DNA of 64,000 nucleotides from positions 124,001 through 188,000 of the forward strand of contig NZ_JARUKY010000005.1 in NCBI RefSeq assembly GCF_029688925.1, in the 5' to 3' direction. The position numbers were made by a program, and so were the translations under genes. Of this stretch, positions 24,592 through 32,265 are shown in pieces. The first letter of the stretch is position 1; each line of letters starts with the position of its first letter. The notes under the pieces are model-generated. The model was given only the letters and a program-made list of their open reading frames with translations. It did not search any database and was not told where the DNA came from. The DNA comes from Evansella sp. AB-P1 (GTDB lineage Bacteria > Bacillota > Bacilli > Bacillales > Salisediminibacteriaceae).

Positions 24592-25554
24592 CTAATATTT
24601 TATCAAGCTCGGTGGTTTCTCACCTGTTAAACCCTTTACCATATTCTCTGCTGCAAGCTCTGCCATGGCAAACCTCGTTTCATAGGTTGCAGAACCTATG
24701 TGTGGGAATGTAACGACGTGGGGCATTTTTAATAAAGGGTTTTCCTTATCAACTGGCTCTTTTTGGTAAACATCTAGACCAGCACCCCAAATTGTTTTCT
24801 TCTCCAATGCCCGAATCAACGCTTCTTCATCAACCGTTTTCCCACGGGATCCATTAATGAAGATAGCTGTTTTCTTCATTAGTCTTAATTCTTTCTCCCC
24901 TATAAGATGCTCCGTTTCAGCAGATAATGGTGTCATTAAGCAAACAAAATCAGATTGCTGCAATAAATCCTCTAAGCTACAATACGTCGCTTCATATGCT
25001 TGCTCTGCTTCCTCATTTCTGCTTCGATTATTGTAAAGAATGTCCATTCCAAAACCTAAGTGTGCACGTTTAGCTATGGCACTCCCAATTCTCCCCATAC
25101 CAATAATACCAAGTTTTTTGTGATGTACATCTAGACCAAATAGTTCTTCTCCAATAAGTTCATTCCATTGACCACTTTTAACAAGTTGATCTAGCTCCGT
25201 CATTCTTCTAGCTGTCGTTAAAATAAGGCCAAATATTGTGTCAGCTGTTGTTTCTGTTAATACGTCTGGAGTATTAGTTGCTATAATATTCCTTTTCTTT
25301 ATGGCAGCTAAATCCATATTATTATATCCAACAGAAATATTACTAACGACTTTAAGATTTGGCGCATGATTAAGGAGTTCTTCATTAATTGGCAACCCTG
25401 ACCCCATTAACCCTTGGGTGTCAGCTAGTTCATTTATAAACTGCGAATGGTTAGTATCATTTAATTGTTCAAAATAAACGATGTCACATGTCTTTTCCAT
25501 TTTCTTGCGTATTTCTAGTGGAACTGGTTTGTAAATTACTACTTTAGATTTCAT
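24592..25554 (-). CDS. D-2-hydroxyacid dehydrogenase (glyoxylate/hydroxypyruvate or 2-ketogluconate reductase type)
   Basis: A 320-aa NAD(P)-dependent D-2-hydroxyacid dehydrogenase. The nucleotide-binding motif is GIIGMGRIGSAIAKRA (about residues 148-163), followed by the NNRSR that suggests NADPH. Catalytic Arg is in NGSRGKTVDEEAL, Glu in YQKEPV and His in FPHIGSATYETR. The family order is complete. Members reduce glyoxylate, hydroxypyruvate or 2-keto-sugar acids. Its place next to a UxaA-type sugar-acid dehydratase operon favours a sugar-acid function, but a composite repeat separates it from that operon. AGGAG precedes ATG 25554. Confidence 0.8.
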   Translation of the reverse strand: MKSKVVIYKPVPLEIRKKMEKTCDIVYFEQLNDTNHSQFINELADTQGLMGSGLPINEELLNHAPNLKVVSNISVGYNNMDLAAIKKRNIIATNTPDVLTETTADTIFGLILTTARRMTELDQLVKSGQWNELIGEELFGLDVHHKKLGIIGMGRIGSAIAKRAHLGFGMDILYNNRSRNEEAEQAYEATYCSLEDLLQQSDFVCLMTPLSAETEHLIGEKELRLMKKTAIFINGSRGKTVDEEALIRALEKKTIWGAGLDVYQKEPVDKENPLLKMPHVVTFPHIGSATYETRFAMAELAAENMVKGLTGEKPPSLIKY

Positions 25555-25585
25555 ATTATGTATGTCTCCTATCTTTTAATAATGT

Positions 25586-25730
25586 AGACTTTCAAGCAAG
25601 TGAAGATTTACACCATGGAGGATGGAAATACTCATCAGGAAGTTCATCCGTTTCTTGCGGACCAATTACACCTAAGGGCAGCCACGTCCTGTGGGCAACG
25701 ACGTAATGTCGCCCTTCAGAACTAAACTGT
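25586..25730. repeat. composite dispersed repeat element, copy 3 (partial)
   Basis: It has CAAGCAAGTGAAGATTTACACC, ATGGAGGATGGAAATACTCATCA and GTTCATCCGTTTCTTGCGGACC (split here), as in the copies at 5.2 and 32.5 kb, then CACGTCCTGTGGGCAAC, related to the 17-bp hairpin at 32612-32650 but with weaker pairing. It occupies nearly the whole gap between the hydroxyacid dehydrogenase and the UxaA operon. Confidence 0.7.
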
Positions 25731-25737
25731 TTTTATA

Positions 25738-26886
25738 TCAAGGAAGTCTTGTTATACAAAATAACTCGTCATGACCGAGTAATTCAGATTTCACTGAGTG
25801 GCCTGAAGCACATTCTAATACATGATTGTAAATTCTATTTCCTACAACCTCTATGTTTGCAACATCTTGCACTTCATTACCATTTGTAAAGAGATCAATA
25901 TTTTCTTTTAAACGACCTAGGTTCTCTTTATTACCAGATATTTTCATTACTGGAGTTCCTGGGAACCCTGTAGGGGTACCTCTTCCAGAACTAAATAAAA
26001 CCATTTGTGCACCTGCAGCCACTAATGAAGTTGCCACCTCTCCCTCATGGCCATAGGAATCTAATAATAATAAGCCTGATTTTTCCGGAGGTGCTTTATA
26101 AGTAATTATTTCTTTAATACCTGTAGTACCAGCTTTTTTTAGTGCATTAACTGCTTCATTTTTATTATTAGAAACTGTAGAAGTAACACTATTGCTTATA
26201 TCACCCCTATTACCTATTTCTTTAAACCTCGTTTTCCTCTCATCCAAAAGCTTTTCTACTCTTCTTTTTAAATTCTCCCCAGAAACCCTGTTTACTACTT
26301 CATTCTTTCCATCTATTAATTGTTGTATTTGACTTAATATAACAGAGCCTTCTTTTCCTACAAGAAGATCTGAGAAGTATCCGATTGCATCATTTGTAAA
26401 TGCATCAGACGGATGAGAAACTTCATCACTAATTAACCCAACTGTTAATTTACTTATGGATACCGTTTCTCTTTGCTGTTGTGATGCTATTTGCTGCATT
26501 TGTCTAGCATACTTAACACCTTGTTGAATCGTTTTTAAGGAATCACCTTCGTCTTGAATCACTACTGTCTCTAACATCTTTTCCGTAGGCGCAATTCCAT
26601 CAGCTAATTCATATGGAGAAAAGCGTTCACATCCTAAACCAACTACTACAACACCTGCAAAGTTGGGATTTTTCCCAATTTCAATTAGTGTTCTTGCAGT
26701 TATTTCTAAATCCTCCCCAACTTGACTACAACCAACAGGGTGCTTTAAATAAACTGAACCTGGTACTTGGTAAGCAATTCGTTCAGCCACTTTTCCTGAG
26801 CAAAAAACAGAAGGGATTATTGCAATTTGATTTCTTACACCAACAGTACCGTTTTTCCTTACGTATCCTTGAAATGTATCTTTCAC
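25738..26886 (-). CDS. UxaA/SuyB-family large subunit, paralog B
   Basis: Related along its whole length to the next upstream gene and to the C-terminal domain of altronate dehydratase UxaA. It keeps HPVGCSQVGEDL and VVVVGLGCERF, but where the family has CGGSD it reads GLISDEVSHPSD, so that Cys-Gly-Gly motif is lost. The C-terminal GRGTPTGFPGTPVMKISGN and FCITRLP are retained. The longest frame begins at 26961 and overlaps the previous gene; I choose GTG 26886, giving 382 aa, because GGAG lies 8 bases upstream and the protein then starts as VKDTFQGY, parallel to the paralog's MVDTFLGF. It is the last gene of a VOC - small - large - large operon and probably forms a complex with its paralog. 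Confidence 0.65.
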   Translation of the reverse strand: MKDTFQGYVRKNGTVGVRNQIAIIPSVFCSGKVAERIAYQVPGSVYLKHPVGCSQVGEDLEITARTLIEIGKNPNFAGVVVVGLGCERFSPYELADGIAPTEKMLETVVIQDEGDSLKTIQQGVKYARQMQQIASQQQRETVSISKLTVGLISDEVSHPSDAFTNDAIGYFSDLLVGKEGSVILSQIQQLIDGKNEVVNRVSGENLKRRVEKLLDERKTRFKEIGNRGDISNSVTSTVSNNKNEAVNALKKAGTTGIKEIITYKAPPEKSGLLLLDSYGHEGEVATSLVAAGAQMVLFSSGRGTPTGFPGTPVMKISGNKENLGRLKENIDLFTNGNEVQDVANIEVVGNRIYNHVLECASGHSVKSELLGHDELFCITRLP

Positions 26887-26923
26887 TGCCTTCACTCCAT
26901 TCATATAAAACAAAGGTGTGTTT

Positions 26924-28093
26924 CTAAATAGGTAATCTAGTAATGCAAAATTGTTCATCATGTCCTAAAATTTCTGCCTTTACTAGCTTTCCAGATGCAA
27001 CTGCTAGTATTTCGTGATAGATTTCCTCTCCAGCTTCACGAAGTGTTTTTTCTCCTGAAATTACTGCTCCAGGATTTAGGTCAATGTTTTCCTTCATTTT
27101 TTCAAAGGTTGTAGGATTACCAGTTATTTTAAGAACTGGAACACCTGGGAATCCTGTAGGGGTACCTCTTCCTGTTGGAAATATGACAATTTGAGCTCCA
27201 GCTGCAACCTGTCCTGTTGTAACTTCCCCATCATGACCAGGGGAATCTAACAAAAATAACCCCTTTTCTTTAGGTTCTTCTCCATAAGAGACAACCCCAC
27301 TAAAAGGAGCATTCCCTGATTTTTTCATACTCCCTAACGATTTTTCTACTACACTAGATAACCCACCATCATAGTTCCCCTTAGAAATAAGGTGTGTTCT
27401 ATTTTTATTGCTAGAATGAGAGGTTTGATATTGGAGCCTTCTCTCCATTCGATAGATTGTTTCTTTTATTTCATTTGCTACGGTATCGTTGATTGCCCTT
27501 CTAGCTAATATATCTTCCGTTCCTAACAATTCCGTTAATTCACTTAGAAGAGAAGATCCTCCTTGCTCCACTATCATGTCAGAGGCAATTCCTAGTGCTG
27601 GATTAGCTATCAACCCCGACGTTGTGTCAGAACCACCACAATTTAAGCCTATCATTAATTCTTTTACACTAACCTTTTCTCTTTGTTGCTGTGATGCAAT
27701 TTGCTGCATCTCACGGGCATAATTAGTACCTTTTTGGATAGCTGTGAGAGAATCTTCTTCATTTAAAATCACAACAGTTTCTATCATTTTTCTACTAGTT
27801 CTAATTCCCTCTGCAAGATCAAACGCAGAAAAGGCTTCGTCACCATGCCCTACCACAACAACACCTGCATAGTTAGGATTCTTCCCAATTTGAATAAGTG
27901 TTTTTGCTGCCAAGTTTAGATCTTCTCCTTCATGAGAACCAATAGGATGTCGAAAATACATAGTACCTGGCACTTGATATGAAATTCGTTCTGCTACTTT
28001 ATTCGCAGAATAAATGGTAGGAATAATTGCTATATGATTTCGAATTCCTACGTTTCCATCATTTCTACGAAATCCGAGAAAAGTGTCTACCAT
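26924..28093 (-). CDS. UxaA/SuyB-family large subunit, paralog A
   Basis: A 389-aa protein equal to the C-terminal domain of altronate dehydratase (UxaA). It retains the family motif GLNCGGSDTTSGLIANPALG and the C-terminal GRGTPTGFPGVPVLKITGN with FCITRLP. However HPTGC has become HPIGSH and GLGCE has become GHGDE, so two of the usual Cys positions are missing; these are the positions that paralog B keeps. The small SAF-domain subunit is a separate gene 2 bp upstream, as in split UxaA or sulfolactate sulfo-lyase (SuyAB) systems. GGGGGATG lies before ATG 28093. The reaction is likely dehydration of a sugar acid, but the substrate is not identifiable. Confidence 0.75.
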   Translation of the reverse strand: MVDTFLGFRRNDGNVGIRNHIAIIPTIYSANKVAERISYQVPGTMYFRHPIGSHEGEDLNLAAKTLIQIGKNPNYAGVVVVGHGDEAFSAFDLAEGIRTSRKMIETVVILNEEDSLTAIQKGTNYAREMQQIASQQQREKVSVKELMIGLNCGGSDTTSGLIANPALGIASDMIVEQGGSSLLSELTELLGTEDILARRAINDTVANEIKETIYRMERRLQYQTSHSSNKNRTHLISKGNYDGGLSSVVEKSLGSMKKSGNAPFSGVVSYGEEPKEKGLFLLDSPGHDGEVTTGQVAAGAQIVIFPTGRGTPTGFPGVPVLKITGNPTTFEKMKENIDLNPGAVISGEKTLREAGEEIYHEILAVASGKLVKAEILGHDEQFCITRLPI

Positions 28094-28095
28094 AT

Positions 28096-28407
28096 TTATT
28101 TCATCCCCCTTTCACAATACATATTGTGACTATGTACCCAAGCACCTTTTTCAACAGCTGTGCTCATCTTGCCAATTTCCTCACCGTACTTAAATACCGG
28201 GTCATCTTTCTTGATGGATGTAAGTGCAAACTTATGACCAAAAGGGATGTGATCCAATACTTTCATTGTAATCTCTTTCTCCTCTAGGCGAACAATACAC
28301 GTCTCACCTGCGTCAATATCTACAAGAGCAATTCCAACGTTATCCTTTCCATCAATTACAAGGGCTGTTTTTCCTTGACCAATAACATAATTATTTTCTC
28401 TACCCAT
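28096..28407 (-). CDS. UxaA-family small (SAF-domain) subunit
   Basis: A 103-aa protein equivalent to the N-terminal SAF domain of UxaA altronate/galactarate-type dehydratases. The characteristic core is DNVGIALVDIDAGE, HIPFGHKFALTSIKKDDPVFKYGEEIGKM and VHSHNM, including His residues of the small domain. In split systems (e.g. SuyA of sulfolactate sulfo-lyase) it pairs with a large subunit, here encoded immediately downstream with a 2-bp gap. It follows the VOC gene by 2 bp, so the four genes are clearly one operon. Altronate, galactarate or a similar acid is the expected substrate; sulfolactate is considered less likely. Confidence 0.8.
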   Translation of the reverse strand: MGRENNYVIGQGKTALVIDGKDNVGIALVDIDAGETCIVRLEEKEITMKVLDHIPFGHKFALTSIKKDDPVFKYGEEIGKMSTAVEKGAWVHSHNMYCERGMK

Positions 28408-28409
28408 TA

Positions 28410-28808
28410 TTAATTGCCTCCACGATTTACTGGTTGAACGAGTTGCAGCAATTCATTATTTGGTCCATAGAAGAAAATGATTTTTGATCCATCAATTGAT
28501 TTATTCGGTTCATCCGACTGAAAAGTTATTCCTAGATTTTTATAGTAGGCAATGGCTTCTTCCATGTTTTCTACTGTAAAAGCTAGATGATTGACGATTC
28601 CGGATGCAGAATATTCCTTTCCAGGATTTAAATCTCTAACAAGTTCAATTTCAAATCCAGGTTGGTTTTTGTGTGATAGAAAGGTTAACTCTCTAACTGC
28701 CGTTTCTCCTCTATCTCTTACTTCAAACCCAAATTTCTCCGTATAAAATGCAATTGACTCATCCATATTCGTTGCCATTAGAGCTACATGCTCCACTTTC
28801 TTTATCAT
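28410..28808 (-). CDS. VOC-superfamily (glyoxalase/dioxygenase fold) protein
   Basis: A 132-aa VOC protein. The two beta-alpha-beta-beta-beta modules are visible: KKVEHVALMATNMDESIAFYTEKFGFEV and later VNHLAFTVENMEEAIAYYKNLGITF. Metal-ligand candidates are His7, Glu in FEIELV, His in NHLAF and Glu in NELLQLVQP. Length and motifs fit glyoxalase I or methylmalonyl-CoA-epimerase-like enzymes. As first gene of the UxaA-type operon, it may epimerise or isomerise the sugar acid or remove a reactive product. AAAGGAGTGGGGA precedes ATG 28808, and a cre-like site lies about 45 bases upstream. Confidence 0.8.
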   Translation of the reverse strand: MIKKVEHVALMATNMDESIAFYTEKFGFEVRDRGETAVRELTFLSHKNQPGFEIELVRDLNPGKEYSASGIVNHLAFTVENMEEAIAYYKNLGITFQSDEPNKSIDGSKIIFFYGPNNELLQLVQPVNRGGN

Positions 28809-28850
28809 TACTCCCCACTCCTTTAGTTTAAAATGATTACTGTTATAAAA

Positions 28851-28864
28851 ATAAACCGCTTACA
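28851..28864 (-). promoter_or_regulatory. cre-like site upstream of the VOC-UxaA operon
   Basis: On the minus strand TGTAAGCGGTTTAT matches the catabolite-responsive consensus TGNAARCGNWWWCA at 12 of 14 positions. It is about 45 bases upstream of the first start codon of a sugar-acid operon, so CcpA control is plausible. Confidence 0.5.
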
Positions 28865-29261
28865 AATAATATGTAATAAATTCTACTTACTTATTAAAAT
28901 AGAAAACACTAAATATCAATTGGTTAAATATATAGTTTTATAGAAATGAAAACGTTGTTATTTTAATAAAATTGTATGTCTTGTAGGTATATTTGTCAAT
29001 TATTGCTCAAATTTTCTGAATCTCTTTTCTTAGTTTGAGTTAATTTGACAAACCTTGAATTTGAAAACAAAATTATTACTATAATTACTGCTAAATATAA
29101 GCAAATACAATAAATAAAAAGTAGTTTTTTAGTACATAATCAGTAGTTCTATTGTACTATTTTCACAGTAATTATCTTTCTTTTATAGGATTTAACTATA
29201 TAATATAAATAACTACTATTATGAATAATATGAAAATCTCTTATTTTATTGTACCTACCTG
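28865..29261. other. very A+T-rich gene-free region
   Basis: From the cre-like site to the eroded repeat at 29262 I see long A/T runs but no gene with a ribosome binding site, no strong hairpin and no repeat unit. Confidence 0.5.
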
Positions 29262-29345
29262 TGGAAAAGCCATCCGTAATATAGAAAAACTATTCATTCG
29301 TTACACCCCACGTCCTGTGGGCAACATTAAAATCCACCTATCCTG
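29262..29345. repeat. eroded fragment of the composite repeat element
   Basis: CATCCGT, CATTCGTTACACC and CCACGTCCTGTGGGCAAC, then TCCTGGCTTGG correspond in order to the part of the composite element that contains the 17-bp hairpin at 32612-32650. Pairing is mostly lost here. A frame of 71 codons across it (29221-29436) has no ribosome binding site and is not a gene. Confidence 0.5.
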
Positions 29346-29567
29346 GCTTGGACATCGTTACAGCATCACGTGGAGTTCACTTATTACAATTGGAATAGTA
29401 ATTGATTTCCATTCACCACGTGCATTTTTTGCGTGATAGACTCAGTTCATATAGGTTGTTAATTTGAGGGAATTCCATTTAGTTTTACAAATCGTTACAA
29501 TAAATTATAAATTACTACTTTTTTTCACAAAATTTACAGTAAATATTTTTATCTTTTTTGAAAATTA

Positions 29568-29576
29568 TGGTATATT
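29568..29576 (+). promoter_or_regulatory. extended -10 promoter of the AimR-like gene
   Basis: TGGTATATT is an extended -10 (TGN plus TATATT) 44 bases upstream of the start codon, without a good -35. A near-identical extended -10, TGGTATACT, lies at 31018-31026 before chrA; both are preceded by a similar A-rich stretch. Confidence 0.45.
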
Positions 29577-29619
29577 TAAAATTAAGTTCATTAGATAATG
29601 AATACAAGGATGTGTTTCA

Positions 29620-30651
29620 ATGCTAGAATCAACGAATAATCCAAATTATACTGATGACATATTCCGTTCAACAGTTGATATTGAGCATATTATAAGAGAA
29701 TTCGAACCTAATTCCTATTTAGCAAGAGTTTCTCTAGAATATGCTGTTAGTAACAGTAAAACGGAATTACTAGAATATCTCATCGAAAAACTATCATCTA
29801 GTGAAAATGAGGTAAGTAATGAGTGGGCTGAAATATATTTGATCGATAATCTCGTTTGTAAAAATGAATTAGATCTAACAGAATCTATAAATAAGTTAAC
29901 GTATATTCAATGTCAATCACCAGAAATGTCTGCCTTAAGAAAAATCTTTCAATTGTACAATTACTATGACTTGAAAGCCTTTCAAATGATTGAAATATTA
30001 AGCGAATTAATTAAAAATGAAATAATCTCTTTAGAAGACGGTTATATGAAGGATTCCTTACAGTCAAGACTTGATTTAGCTATGCAAAGCGTTTACTTAC
30101 ATTTAAATCAAGTGGAAAAATCAAGGACCTTTGGCTTGAACTTAAAAGTAAATGCTTCAACACCAATTATGCAAGCTATTGCTTACAAAAATTTAGCTTT
30201 GTCTTATTTGTTTGATAATTATGATGAAGCAATCAGCCAATTTAATGAAGCTTTAAAGGTATTAGAAGAAATACAAAACCATGATGAAATATACCACGTG
30301 CAACGATTAATGAATTTTGTACATACGTATTGGGGACATCCAGAAAAAACTAAGTGGTTAAAATTAGATAATCTAGATGAAAAACAAGGATATGCTTATT
30401 CATTAATTAAAAACAATGAACTAGAATTGGCAAAAAAAACTTTAGAAGAGACAGAATTTCAACTAGAAGACGATTTTCATTATGGATATCATTTTTATTA
30501 TTTAGGACTAATTACTGATGAAGATAAGTATTTTTACCAATCTGTAAGGTATTTTAGTAAATCTGGAGATTATTTTTTTCGACAGCTTCCGTTACAGCAA
30601 TTACAAGAAAAGGGTGTTAACACTGTGCTGCTCTCAGCACTAAGTGTATAA
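29620..30651 (+). CDS. AimR-like peptide-pheromone receptor without N-terminal helix-turn-helix
   Basis: A 343-aa protein made of TPR-like helical repeats. It resembles phage SPbeta AimR from that protein's residue of roughly 45 onward: YLARVSLEYAVSNSKTELLEYLIEKL corresponds to the AimR stretch ending in ALEYADAN, PEMSALRKIFQLYNYY to PEMNAFSKMLLLYYY, and the end FRQLPLQQLQEKGVN to the conserved AimR C-terminus. The N-terminal DNA-binding helix-turn-helix of AimR is absent, and an in-frame stop 21 bases upstream excludes a longer product. AAGGATG precedes the ATG. A secreted-peptide gene follows after 30 bp, as in arbitrium loci. No phage genes surround it. It may act by protein contact, like Rap proteins. 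Confidence 0.7.
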   Translation: MLESTNNPNYTDDIFRSTVDIEHIIREFEPNSYLARVSLEYAVSNSKTELLEYLIEKLSSSENEVSNEWAEIYLIDNLVCKNELDLTESINKLTYIQCQSPEMSALRKIFQLYNYYDLKAFQMIEILSELIKNEIISLEDGYMKDSLQSRLDLAMQSVYLHLNQVEKSRTFGLNLKVNASTPIMQAIAYKNLALSYLFDNYDEAISQFNEALKVLEEIQNHDEIYHVQRLMNFVHTYWGHPEKTKWLKLDNLDEKQGYAYSLIKNNELELAKKTLEETEFQLEDDFHYGYHFYYLGLITDEDKYFYQSVRYFSKSGDYFFRQLPLQQLQEKGVNTVLLSALSV

Positions 30652-30681
30652 CTATAAACTTGTATAAAAGGAGGGGTGAGA

Positions 30682-30852
30682 ATGAAAAAGCTTCTAGTTG
30701 CTTTATTAATTGCATCTGCAATTGTCGTTACTGTACCAGTAGCAAGTGACGTTGTAGATGAAATAGTGGATGCGCAAGTGGAGGAAGTTGCTTCAGCTGA
30801 TGCAAGTTTTAGAGTGCGTAGTCTTCCAGTAGATCCTGGTACTAGTCTTTAA
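30682..30852 (+). CDS. AimP/Phr-like secreted signalling-peptide precursor, 56 aa
   Basis: A short frame from ATG 30682, with an exceptionally strong AAAGGAGGGG at spacing 5, to TAA 30852. The product begins MKKLLVALLIASAIVVTVPV, a Sec-type signal; then follow an acidic linker (DVVDEIVDAQVEEV), an AXA-like site in ASADA and a C-terminal segment RVRSLPVDPGTSL. This layout (signal, acidic spacer, C-terminal pheromone) is that of AimP and Phr precursors; the active peptide should be some 5-10 residues at the very end. It lies 30 bp after the AimR-like receptor gene and is followed by its own terminator. The pairing is inferred from position and architecture. Confidence 0.7.
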   Translation: MKKLLVALLIASAIVVTVPVASDVVDEIVDAQVEEVASADASFRVRSLPVDPGTSL

Positions 30853-30915
30853 GATTTATATTTACTTAGAATGTATGTAATACTAAAAATTCATTATATA
30901 AATTCGAATTTTTAG

Positions 30916-30948
30916 AGTAGGAGGACACAATAACCTTCTACTTTTTTT
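30916..30948 (+). terminator. rho-independent terminator of the receptor-peptide unit
   Basis: The stem AGTAGGAGG / CCTTCTACT (one G-U pair) with a 9-base loop is followed by TTTTTTT. It separates the receptor/peptide pair from chrA. Confidence 0.8.
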
Positions 30949-31068
30949 GTATGTCAAATTTTTATATATTATATAATTGCAATTACATAATTTTTATTCA
31001 AAAATGATGGTATACTCAAATGTATATATTTATTACATATCTTTACGGATAAAAAGGAGTTATACATA

Positions 31069-32265
31069 ATGAAAGAAAAAGCTTCAAATTGGAATTTGAA
31101 AACGTTACTAGAGATATTTTTCATTTCTACAAGGCTTGGTCTTACTTCTTTCGGTGGTCCTATCGCTCATTTAGGTTACTTTCATCAGGAGTATGTCCGT
31201 AGAAGAAAGTGGATGGATGAAAAAAGCTATGCTGACTTAGTAGCATTATGTCAATTTTTACCTGGACCAGCTAGCAGTCAGGTTGGAATTGGAATAGGTA
31301 TTGTACGAGGAGGAATTCTTGGGGGGATTATCTCCTTTATAGGCTTTACCCTTCCCTCCGTTATTGCACTAATTATCTTTGCCATTCTTCTTAAAGAATT
31401 TGATGTAGGAAATGCAGGGTGGATCCATGGGTTAAAAATAGTAGCTGTAGTGGTTGTAGCCCACGCTATTTTGGGTATGGTAAAAAATTTAACTCCAGAC
31501 TTAAAAAGGAAAACAATTGCTCTTTTTGCTTTAGTAGGGACTCTTTTATGGCAAACAGCATTTACGCAGGTTGGTGTCATTGTCTTCGCTGGACTTATTG
31601 GCTATTTTCTATACATGCAACAGGAAGAACAAAAGGAAGCAAGTGTTCATTTTCCAATTTCAAAAGGATTTGCAACAGTATGCCTTGTATTATTTTTTAG
31701 TTTACTCATTGCCTTGCCATTATTAAGAGAAGTGACTTCCATTAACTGGATCGCCATGTTCGATAGCTTTTATCGTTCAGGCTCACTTGTTTTTGGAGGA
31801 GGGCATGTGGTTTTACCCTTGTTGGAACGAGAATTTGTTCCAACTGGCTGGGTCAGCGAAGAAGCCTTTTTAGCTGGTTATGGTGCAGCTCAAGCAGTAC
31901 CTGGACCGTTATTTACATTCGCAGCTTATTTAGGAACAGTGATTAATGGTTGGCAAGGGGGATTATTAGCAACTGCTGCAATTTTTCTACCTGCTTTCCT
32001 TCTAATATTAGGTACACTACCTTTTTGGGATGCATTACGGCGCAATCGTAAAATAAGAGGAGCCCTAATGGGAGTTAATGCAGCAGTTGTTGGTATTTTA
32101 ATATCGGCGTTTTATCAACCAATCTGGACAAACTCTATATTAGCTCCAATTGACTTTGCTTTTGCAGCTATTTTATTTAGTATGCTCGTCTATTGGAAGC
32201 TTCCACCTTGGGTTATTGTTTTAACAGGAGCCATCGGTGGTGCCTTCATCCTACCAATTTTTTAG
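31069..32265 (+). CDS. chrA: chromate transporter ChrA, two-domain form
   Basis: A 398-aa CHR-superfamily carrier with two homologous halves. The N-terminal half has FGGPIAHLGYFHQEYVRRRKWMDE and CQFLPGPASSQVGIGIG; the C-terminal half has SFYRSGSLVFGGGHVVLPLLEREFV and YGAAQAVPGPLFTFAAYLG, the paired FGGG-x-x and PGP motifs of the family. About ten or more membrane segments. ChrA exports chromate, an analogue of sulfate, by a chromate/sulfate-type mechanism. RBS AAGGAG precedes ATG 31069, and the promoter has an extended -10. The stop codon directly touches the composite repeat cluster at 32265. Confidence 0.85.
   Translation: MKEKASNWNLKTLLEIFFISTRLGLTSFGGPIAHLGYFHQEYVRRRKWMDEKSYADLVALCQFLPGPASSQVGIGIGIVRGGILGGIISFIGFTLPSVIALIIFAILLKEFDVGNAGWIHGLKIVAVVVVAHAILGMVKNLTPDLKRKTIALFALVGTLLWQTAFTQVGVIVFAGLIGYFLYMQQEEQKEASVHFPISKGFATVCLVLFFSLLIALPLLREVTSINWIAMFDSFYRSGSLVFGGGHVVLPLLEREFVPTGWVSEEAFLAGYGAAQAVPGPLFTFAAYLGTVINGWQGGLLATAAIFLPAFLLILGTLPFWDALRRNRKIRGALMGVNAAVVGILISAFYQPIWTNSILAPIDFAFAAILFSMLVYWKLPPWVIVLTGAIGGAFILPIF

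Noticed and set aside
26924-28407. Sulfolactate sulfo-lyase SuyAB
   Set aside because: The split small/large layout would fit, but there are no sulfolactate dehydrogenase or sulfite genes beside it, and the sequence is equally close to altronate-type dehydratases; left as UxaA family.
29221-29436. 71-codon frame upstream of the AimR-like gene
   Set aside because: It covers an eroded composite repeat and has no ribosome binding site.
29440-32265. Prophage around the AimR-like gene
   Set aside because: No integrase, repressor, structural or lysis genes are near; neighbours are metabolic and transport genes.
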